NCBI GenBank assembly: GCA_031269205.1
Contig: JAISZM010000023.1
Location: forward strand, 1-9,387
DNA from: Eubacteriales Family XIII. Incertae Sedis bacterium
GTDB taxonomy: Bacteria; Bacillota; Clostridia; Peptostreptococcales; Anaerovoracaceae
Direction: 5' to 3'
Length of the DNA: 9,387 bases
The notes below the pieces were generated by a model. It worked only from the letters and a program-made list of their open reading frames with translations, did no database searches and was not told the origin of the DNA. Below are positions 6,158 through 9,387 of this stretch, piece by piece. The position numbers and the translations under genes were made by a program. Position 1 is the stretch's first letter. Each line of letters opens with the position of its first letter.

Positions 6158-7129
6158 TTATTTCCACAGCTTGTCGGGGTACAAGCCGCTCTCCTTCAGC
6201 GAGCGCAGCGCGGACATGACCTGTTCCTTGTCCTCTTGGTACGTCACGCCGTACCAACGGTCGCTCGACTCCAGCACCCTGACGGACGCCTTGCCCGCAC
6301 GAATCAGACCGTCAACGATGCGCGGCAGCAGGTATTCCGCCTTGCTCGGGTCGCGCGGGACGTCGTTCGCGAAGAAGCCTTCTATTCCGCCTTTTAATTC
6401 GGTCATAAAACTCTCGGTGAAGCCCCAAAAGTTCATGGAGACCGTCGTGTCGGGCGGCAGATCCACCCAGCGCCCGTTCTCGTCCTCGTAGGCGATACCG
6501 CCGTCGCGCCGCGCGACCTTCAGGCGTTCATCTATGACGGTGAGGTATCCGTCGCCGTCGATGCGACAGATGCCGCGCGCGACGGATCCGTGTTCCGTGA
6601 CCGTATTCGCGAGCCGGTAGCCGACCATGGCGTAGCGTTGGTCGGCGGCCGCCGGCGCGACGATTTTGTCGCGACCCGAAGCTCCCGCCGCCCCGCCGGC
6701 CGCGCCGCCCGTCAGGTATTCGTACATGAGCCGGTAAGCGGCCGGCCCGTAATAGTCGTCCGAGTTGACGACGGCGAACGAGCCGCCGATCTCGGCGGCG
6801 GCCGCGAGCACGGCGTGCCCCGTACCCCATGGTTTCACGCGCCCCTCGGGCACAGCGAACCCGCGCGGCACATCCCCGATGTCCTGATAGACGTACCTGA
6901 TGGCTATATGCCTGCTCGCGCCGTCGTCCATGAGGGCGCGCATGTCGGCCTCCATATCTTTTTTGATAATGAAGACGGCGTCCGAAAAGCCCGCCTTCAG
7001 AGCGTCATAGAGCGAAAAGTCGATGATGATCTCGCCCTGCTCCGTGACAGGATCCATCTGCTTCAGTCCACCGTAGCGCGAACCCATGCCCGCCGCCATG
7101 ACTATAAGAACCGGCGCCCGCGTCGTCAT
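6158..7129 (-). CDS. Nucleotidyltransferase of the sugar-phosphate type
   Basis: 323 aa. The Rossmann-like NTP_transferase fold opens with VMAAGMGSRYGGLKQMDPV (residues 10-28), the G-x-G-x-R ... K nucleotide-binding signature. It continues with WGTGHAVLAA (101-110) and VNSDDYYG (121-128), whose aspartates would bind the metal. The C-terminal part has RWYGVTYQEDK (291-301), typical of the stand-alone Bacillota members. Such enzymes join a sugar-1-phosphate or a similar phosphorylated group to an NTP; the substrate cannot be told from the sequence. A Gly/Ala-rich insertion (GGAAGGAAGASG, 141-152) is a flexible loop. The ATG at 7129 has a perfect GGAGGTGA six bases upstream (counted from GGAGG). 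It is the first gene of a two-gene unit with its own promoter. Confidence 0.9.
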   Translation of the reverse strand: MTTRAPVLIVMAAGMGSRYGGLKQMDPVTEQGEIIIDFSLYDALKAGFSDAVFIIKKDMEADMRALMDDGASRHIAIRYVYQDIGDVPRGFAVPEGRVKPWGTGHAVLAAAAEIGGSFAVVNSDDYYGPAAYRLMYEYLTGGAAGGAAGASGRDKIVAPAAADQRYAMVGYRLANTVTEHGSVARGICRIDGDGYLTVIDERLKVARRDGGIAYEDENGRWVDLPPDTTVSMNFWGFTESFMTELKGGIEGFFANDVPRDPSKAEYLLPRIVDGLIRAGKASVRVLESSDRWYGVTYQEDKEQVMSALRSLKESGLYPDKLWK

Positions 7130-7187
7130 GATTCACCTCCGTCTCTGCGCTGATAGTGATACCCGTATCTCTCCGTGACATAAACCC

Positions 7188-7216
7188 ATTATAAAGAGTC
7201 GTCGCGGTCACTTCAA
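7188..7216 (-). promoter_or_regulatory. Sigma-A promoter of the nucleotidyltransferase operon
   Basis: On the minus strand: TTGAAG (7211-7216), a spacer of exactly 17 bp, then TATAAT (7188-7193). Expected start near 7181, giving a leader of about 52 nt. A short dyad GATAC-CC-GTATC (7158-7169) lies in that leader and could be a weak operator or hairpin. Confidence 0.8.
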
Positions 7217-7237
7217 CAATAATTTCGGCTCACGCGT

Positions 7238-7254
7238 CCCCGCGCGGAGCGGGG
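7238..7254. other. GC-rich dyad between two minus-strand units
   Basis: CCCCGC (7238-7243) and GCGGGG (7249-7254) form a 6-bp perfect stem with a 5-base loop. A second, competing stem is GGCGC/GCGCC just to the right (within 7253-7276). It lies downstream of the C_GCAxxG gene and upstream of the nucleotidyltransferase promoter, where a terminator is expected, but no T-run follows on either strand. Confidence 0.4.
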
Positions 7255-7328
7255 CGCCGGTTCTGCTCGGAGCGCCGCCCGTTCCAATTACCAACAGCGT
7301 CGGGGAAGTATTGAACTTTTCGGTATTT

Positions 7329-7805
7329 TCAGATAAGCGTCTTTTGTGAAAGGTGGTTGTCGGGGTCAATGTAGTCGCGCAGCCGCAGATAGGTTTCCAG
7401 TATGACCTTGGGGCAGAGTTCGTCCCGCGGGATCTTCAACATCGAGGCTATGGTATCGCAGTCAAAACTTCCGAAGTGTTCGCCGAACCAATCCATGAGT
7501 TCGTCCTGGCAGTTCGCGGCGTCCTCGTTCTCCTTCGCGCAGTAGAGGACGGCGATAGCCGCCGCGAGCGCCCCGCAAAACGAGCACGGCGTGCCTCCCG
7601 AACAGGCGGCCGGCGCCGGCGACTCCTTGCCGTCAAAACGATATACGCGGCCCTCGTGCTGTGAGTTCGAAAAGTATTCGGCCAGATCATGCGACATACC
7701 GCTCTTCCCCCCGCCGATATCGCTCAGCGCAAGCCCGAGCAGCAGGTTGCAACAACAACTATTATCCATGACAAGTATAGCCTTTCTCAATTTCTTATGT
7801 ATCAT
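7329..7805 (-). CDS. C_GCAxxG_C_C family redox-type protein
   Basis: 158 aa with ten cysteines. Three consecutive Cys at 17-19 (NSCCCNLLLGLAL) replace the usual N-C-A/Q near the N-terminus. CSFCGALAAAIAVLY (74-88) matches the family's Gly-Cys-Gly/Ala core, FGSFDC (Cys116) matches the family's FGSINC, and a final Cys131 lies in CPKVILETYLRLRDYI. The family is thought to bind metal or act in redox chemistry in anaerobes, but its role is not settled. The start at 7805 (MIHKKLRKAIL) gives the usual 14-16 residues before the first Cys, although its ribosome binding site (GGGTGGGG) is poor. An in-frame ATG at 7844 has none, and one at 7766 sits too far from AAAGG. Confidence 0.8.
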   Translation of the reverse strand: MIHKKLRKAILVMDNSCCCNLLLGLALSDIGGGKSGMSHDLAEYFSNSQHEGRVYRFDGKESPAPAACSGGTPCSFCGALAAAIAVLYCAKENEDAANCQDELMDWFGEHFGSFDCDTIASMLKIPRDELCPKVILETYLRLRDYIDPDNHLSQKTLI

Positions 7806-8081
7806 TTGCCCCACCCGTTCCTGTAAGCGACGCCCATAAACCATCCGGATTTATGAACTTATCGTCCGCGCCGCAGCCACTCCCTCAGCAGCTCTCCGCG
7901 CCGCGGAAGAGAACAATCTCTTCACACGTAATACTTACCCAAATATCAGCGGTTTACACATGGCTTTTTATAACTTTTTTATGTCAGATGATTTTCTTTC
8001 GAGCGGGCGGGCTAGGATTAGAAATCCCTGTTTTCATGCGTAGGCCGTTACATTTGTTCCGAAAAGTGTGTCTTGTACAAT
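7806..8081. other. Gene-free, mixed-composition region
   Basis: No convincing gene here. The left part (to about 7905) is GC-rich. From about 7920 the composition changes to AT-rich runs (CTTTTTATAACTTTTTTATG). A perfect 6-bp inverted repeat GAAGAG-AACAAT-CTCTTC (7906-7923) would lie in the leader of the C_GCAxxG gene if that gene is transcribed from further upstream. No T-run follows it in the relevant direction. Confidence 0.5.
8054..8081 (+). promoter_or_regulatory. Possible promoter in front of the DUF1016 remnant
   Basis: TTGTTC (8054-8059), 16 bp, TACAAT (8076-8081) on the plus strand. The start would fall on or after the ATGs of the remnant, so any transcript would be nearly leaderless. 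Weak on its own. Confidence 0.3.
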
Positions 8082-8258
8082 ATGAAAATGGACAACGTAT
8101 TTTTCGACAAGGTAACGTCACTCATTGAGCAGGCACGGTCGCATATTGGGCGTACCGCTGATTTGACGATGTGTGTGACCTACTATAAGAACTCAAAGCA
8201 GAGGGGCGGGTATCTGTCGAAGGCAAAACAGAGGGTGCGCGAGGCTGGCGATCTTTAA
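8082..8258 (+). pseudogene. Truncated N-terminus of a DUF1016/YhcG-type nuclease gene
   Basis: The ORF reads MKMDNVFFDKVTSLIEQ, then ARSHIGRTADLTMCVTYYK. That resembles the start of DUF1016 (YhcG-type, PDDEXK nuclease) proteins, where a helix ending in LIEQAR is followed by a segment ending in V-x-YW/YY and then normally IGRxIVEEEQ. Here the similarity stops after YYK (about position 8190) and the reading continues with an unrelated Lys/Arg-rich tail to TAA at 8256-8258, overlapping the MarR 3' end. Full-length members are about 300-350 aa with the nuclease domain at the C-terminus, so nothing catalytic remains. There is no good ribosome binding site. Most likely a leftover of an acquired gene cut by a deletion. 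The family call is from remembered motifs. Confidence 0.55.
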
Positions 8259-8818
8259 CGTGTCGCCTTTTTTTCGTGGCGTGCCCACTCTCGCGCGAAA
8301 TACGCGTCGAGTTTGACGAGCGTCTTCCACAACACTTTGCGCTCATCGGCCGTCAGCTGGCCGAGCGCGTCTTTCACCATTTTCTTGTGAAACGCGTCGT
8401 GGTACTCGAAGGCTTCCAAGCCTTTTTCCGTGAGGCTCACCTTGACGATGCGGTGATCCTCCGTGCCGCGCTCGCGCCTGACGAGGCGCTTCTTTTCGAG
8501 TTTGTTCATCGCTATCGTGAGCGCGCTCACGCTTATCTTCAGCCCTCGCGCGACCTGCGTCATCGTGCGTTCGGAACCGACGCCGATCTCGCGCAGCACG
8601 TGAAGCTCCGATATGGACATATTCCCCTTCGACGATTCGGCGATGGCGCGCTCCTCGATCTTGAACGTGCTGATAAAGAGCCGCGCGAGTATCGCGTCAA
8701 TGCCGAGGGATCGCCTGTCAGATTCACTTTTCTCTTCCGGGCTATCCCCGCCCCGCGTCGCCTCGTCGAGCAGTTCTTTGGCTCGTGTCTCTTTGCTGTC
8801 TTCCTTTTTCGCCGCCAT
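8255..8818 (-). CDS. MarR-family transcriptional regulator (FabT-like)
   Basis: 187 aa. A charged, probably disordered N-terminal extension (1-38) precedes the dimer helix (DAILARLFISTFKIEERAIA, 41-60). The winged helix follows: MSISELHVLREIG (67-79), TMTQVARGLKIS (85-96), SALTIAMNKLEKKRLVRRER (98-117), the wing motif EDHRIVKVSLTEKG (120-133), and a C-terminal dimer helix with FHKKMVKDALGQL. The order EER ... ISELHVLREIG ... DHRIV ... FHKKM resembles FabT-type regulators of fatty-acid synthesis, but DHR replaces the more usual DRR, and no fab genes are in the window. ATG at 8818 is preferred although its ribosome binding site is weak; a TTG at 8851 lies without one. The gene converges on the DUF1016 remnant with a 4-bp overlap and is probably autoregulated through the palindrome at 8861-8885. 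Confidence 0.9.
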   Translation of the reverse strand: MAAKKEDSKETRAKELLDEATRGGDSPEEKSESDRRSLGIDAILARLFISTFKIEERAIAESSKGNMSISELHVLREIGVGSERTMTQVARGLKISVSALTIAMNKLEKKRLVRRERGTEDHRIVKVSLTEKGLEAFEYHDAFHKKMVKDALGQLTADERKVLWKTLVKLDAYFAREWARHEKKATR

Positions 8819-8850
8819 GATCGCGTGACTTTCTCCAACTTCCGTAAACA

Positions 8851-8878
8851 ATAAAACTATTTAGAGATAAAACTATTT
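8851..8878. repeat. 12-bp direct repeat in the MarR leader
   Basis: ATAAAACTATTT occurs at 8851-8862 and 8867-8878, a 16-bp period. The second copy forms the centre of the palindrome at 8861-8885. The extra copy may give a second half-site for the regulator. Confidence 0.85.
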
Positions 8879-8885
8879 TCTCTAA
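8861..8885. promoter_or_regulatory. Likely MarR operator (25-bp palindrome)
   Basis: The arms TTAGAGATAA and (inverted) TTAGAGAAAA match at 9 of 10 positions around a 5-base centre. On the minus strand a -10-like TATTAT (8887-8892) abuts the palindrome, so the palindrome would cover the transcription start of the MarR gene. This is the classical arrangement for MarR autorepression. No good -35 is visible. Confidence 0.7.
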
Positions 8886-8898
8886 TATAATAACACAT

Positions 8899-8923
8899 CT
8901 CCGCCGATCAGTGACTGGCGGAG
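8899..8923. other. 7-bp perfect inverted repeat upstream of the MarR promoter
   Basis: CTCCGCC (8899-8905) and GGCGGAG (8917-8923) around an 11-base centre that contains CAGT-G-ACTG as a nested dyad. No T-run follows on either strand, so it is more likely an operator-type dyad over the MarR -35 region than a terminator. Confidence 0.5.
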
Positions 8924-8948
8924 CGATAATAGTGTTTGTTGGTCGCTT

Positions 8949-8973
8949 GCGAATTTTATTTATAGATCACCTT
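8949..8973. repeat. Left copy of a 25-bp imperfect direct repeat flanking the antisense module
   Basis: Matches 9343-9367 at 20 of 25 positions: GCGAA, one mismatch, TTTA, four mismatches, then TAGATCACCTT identical. On the minus strand this copy would read KVIYK and a stop, echoing the KVIYR and stop of the gene end in the right copy. Confidence 0.6.
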
Positions 8974-9015
8974 TTAGTTAATTGGAATTTTGATTATGTA
9001 ATTATATTTTTATGC

Positions 9016-9044
9016 TTGACATTCTTTTATTTCCATATTAAACT
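9016..9044 (+). promoter_or_regulatory. Strong plus-strand promoter of the toxin-like RNA
   Basis: TTGACA (9016-9021), exactly 17 bp, TAAACT (9039-9044). The upstream 50 bp are AT-rich and could act as an UP element. The expected start is about 9050-9051, so the RNA would begin GAGAGAGGCG. Confidence 0.8.
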
Positions 9045-9157
9045 ATAAGAGAGAGGCGTAAGCCCCGGCGGTTGCTCTGAACCGTTACTACCCGAAGTAG
9101 GCGTTATGGTTGCCGGCAACGGCGACTGTTGAGACCGCAGGGGGGAGGTGAAGAGAT

Positions 9158-9253
9158 ATCCTCGATATTAAAATCTTGCCGATCACGATCGTTGTGGTCA
9201 TACTAAGCAACAAGGTTGAAATAAAGGAAAAACCGCCTCATAAGAAGCGGTAG
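9158..9253 (+). CDS. Tiny hydrophobic-plus-basic ORF, toxin-like, without a normal start codon
   Basis: In this frame, after a TGA at 9149-9151, the reading is ILDIKILPITIVVVIL, then SNKVEIKEKPPHKKR and TAG. That is one short hydrophobic helix and a basic tail, 31 codons from 9158, the shape of Fst/TxpA/holin-like type I toxins. GGAGG (9144-9148) is 9 nt before codon ATC at 9158, the ideal start position, but ATC is at best a very rare initiator. ATT at 9167 and TTG at 9176 are too far from the ribosome binding site. Either the start is non-canonical or an ATG was lost. The last codons (KPPHKKR) lie exactly in the antisense terminator hairpin, as in some Bacillus type I pairs. Could be chance. 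Confidence 0.35.
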   Translation: MLDIKILPITIVVVILSNKVEIKEKPPHKKR

Positions 9254-9294
9254 TTCCAACCCATTTTCAGGAGCGACCGCTGGGCGGCCTCTCT
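9226..9294 (-). ncRNA. Short antisense RNA overlapping the toxin-like RNA 3' end
   Basis: About 69 nt, from the expected start of the minus-strand promoter (near 9294) to the T-run of the terminator at 9232-9251. It contains no ORF with a ribosome binding site. It is fully complementary to the last third of the plus-strand transcript, including the C-terminal codons of the small ORF, as expected for a RatA/SR4-type antitoxin RNA. The promoter and terminator are both good, so a short stable RNA is likely even if the toxin reading is wrong. Confidence 0.6.
9228..9251 (-). terminator. Intrinsic terminator of the antisense RNA
   Basis: On the minus strand ACCGCTTC-TTAT-GAGGCGGT forms an 8-bp stem (one G-U pair) with a 4-base loop, followed by a T-run (TTTTT including the last stem base), then CC and TTTAT. 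This is the clearest Rho-independent terminator in the window. In the plus direction the same hairpin is preceded by A's and followed by AGTTCC, so it would not terminate there. Confidence 0.85.
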
Positions 9295-9300
9295 TTCTCT

Positions 9301-9328
9301 ATAATACCACCTTCGGCGAAAAAGTCAA
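9301..9328 (-). promoter_or_regulatory. Minus-strand promoter of the antisense RNA
   Basis: TTGACT (9323-9328), 16 bp, TATTAT (9301-9306) on the minus strand. Only about 50-70 bp of transcribed sequence lies between it and the terminator. No protein gene fits there. Confidence 0.75.
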
Positions 9329-9342
9329 TACCGTAATCTCCC

Positions 9343-9367
9343 GCGAACTTTACCGGTAGATCACCTT
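9343..9367. repeat. Right copy of the 25-bp imperfect direct repeat
   Basis: Pairs with 8949-8973 (20 of 25 identical, including TAGATCACCTT). It covers the last codons and stop of the minus-strand gene that enters the window here. Confidence 0.6.
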
Positions 9368-9387
9368 GATATAGCGGGCATAGACGT
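9350..9387 (-). CDS. Possible C-terminus of a gene running off the right edge
   Basis: One minus-strand frame reads VYARYIKVIYR then TAA (9350-9352). Only 11 codons are visible, so no family can be given. The composition is that of an ordinary protein end, and the stop lies 22 bp before the antisense promoter, which fits the start of an intergenic region. Another minus-strand frame is also open across 9272-9386, so this call is weak. Confidence 0.35.
   Translation of the reverse strand, partial: VYARYIKVIYR

Larger units (their letters stand above)
9051..9297 (+). ncRNA. Structured transcript resembling a type I toxin mRNA
   Basis: From the promoter at 9016-9044 to the weak hairpin at 9277-9287, followed by CCTCTCTTTCTCT. 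The leader holds three hairpins: CGGTT/AACCG (9069-9084), CTAC/GTAG (9088-9100) and the palindrome GTTGCCGGCAAC (9109-9120). A competing stem pairs CCCC and GCGGT (9063-9066, 9068-9072) with ACCGC and GGGG (9134-9138, 9140-9143), which would cover part of the strong Shine-Dalgarno GGGGGGAGGTGA (9140-9151). The 5' end AGAGAGGC (9050-9057) pairs perfectly with GCCTCTCT (9287-9294) near the 3' end. Leader-sequestered ribosome binding sites and 5'-3' end pairing are known from type I toxin mRNAs. A structural RNA unrelated to toxins remains possible. Confidence 0.5.

Noticed and set aside
7853..8128. A 91-residue plus-strand ORF
   Set aside because: Low-complexity start, no ribosome binding site, no recognisable motif, and it overlaps the DUF1016 remnant in another frame.
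8819..8851. MarR start at TTG 8851
   Set aside because: No ribosome binding site upstream, and the region carries the direct repeats and operator; ATG at 8818 is the simpler start.
9048..9298. 6S RNA, raiA-motif RNA, SRP RNA or RNase P RNA for the structured plus transcript
   Set aside because: The paired ends and size invited 6S or raiA, but I cannot recall matching conserved cores. The SRP apical loop and RNase P core sequences are absent, and the strong Shine-Dalgarno plus the minus-strand terminator fit a toxin/antisense pair better. Not excluded without a covariance search.

Overview
The window looks like a chromosomal stretch from a fairly GC-rich, low-complexity Bacillota genome, probably of the class Clostridia. 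The evidence is strong GGAGG-type ribosome binding sites with ATG, GTG and TTG starts, sigma-A promoters with good TATAAT boxes, a DUF4860-type protein inside a pilus cluster, and a cysteine-rich C_GCAxxG_C_C protein. I cannot name a genus. Almost every gene reads on the minus strand, so the description runs from right to left.

Right end (about 8950-9387). This part is AT-rich and, in my reading, the most interesting. A near-consensus plus-strand promoter (TTGACA, 17 bp, TAAACT) drives a transcript of about 245 nt. A minus-strand promoter (TTGACT, 16 bp, TATTAT) drives a short antisense RNA that ends at a clear intrinsic terminator. That terminator lies inside a tiny plus-strand ORF encoding a hydrophobic stretch plus a basic tail. 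Convergent overlapping RNAs, a Shine-Dalgarno site that can pair with the leader, and an 8-bp pairing between the two RNA ends together resemble type I toxin-antitoxin loci of the Fst/TxpA/BsrG kind. The toxin ORF has no ATG, GTG or TTG at the right distance, so it may be decayed or use a rare start. Imperfect 25-bp direct repeats flank the module, and the right copy includes the 3' end of a gene that runs off the window.

7329-8950. A FabT-like MarR regulator (8255-8818) has a strong palindrome over its own promoter. Facing it is a truncated N-terminal remnant of a DUF1016/YhcG-type nuclease. A C_GCAxxG_C_C redox-type protein follows (7329-7805).

5935-7216. A good promoter (TTGAAG, 17 bp, TATAAT) drives a sugar-nucleotide-type nucleotidyltransferase and a 70-aa two-helix membrane protein.

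848-5871. A seven-gene operon encodes a minimal type IV pilus/type II secretion-like machine. In order: a transglutaminase-like lipoprotein, PilC/GspF platform protein, a small GspG-like membrane protein, a DUF4860 protein, a pilin-like protein, another single-span membrane protein, and a PilT ATPase. A 14-codon ORF with an excellent ribosome binding site sits between the DUF4860 and pilin genes. The promoter has an extended -10 box, and where a -35 would be there are 9-bp direct repeats spaced 22 bp apart, the geometry of LytTR-type activator sites. No PilB, prepilin peptidase, PilM/N/O or secretin is present.

1-868. The last bases of pilT are repeated in tandem (43-bp period, 2.7 copies) in front of pyrG (CTP synthase), which has its own extended -10 promoter and runs off the left edge.
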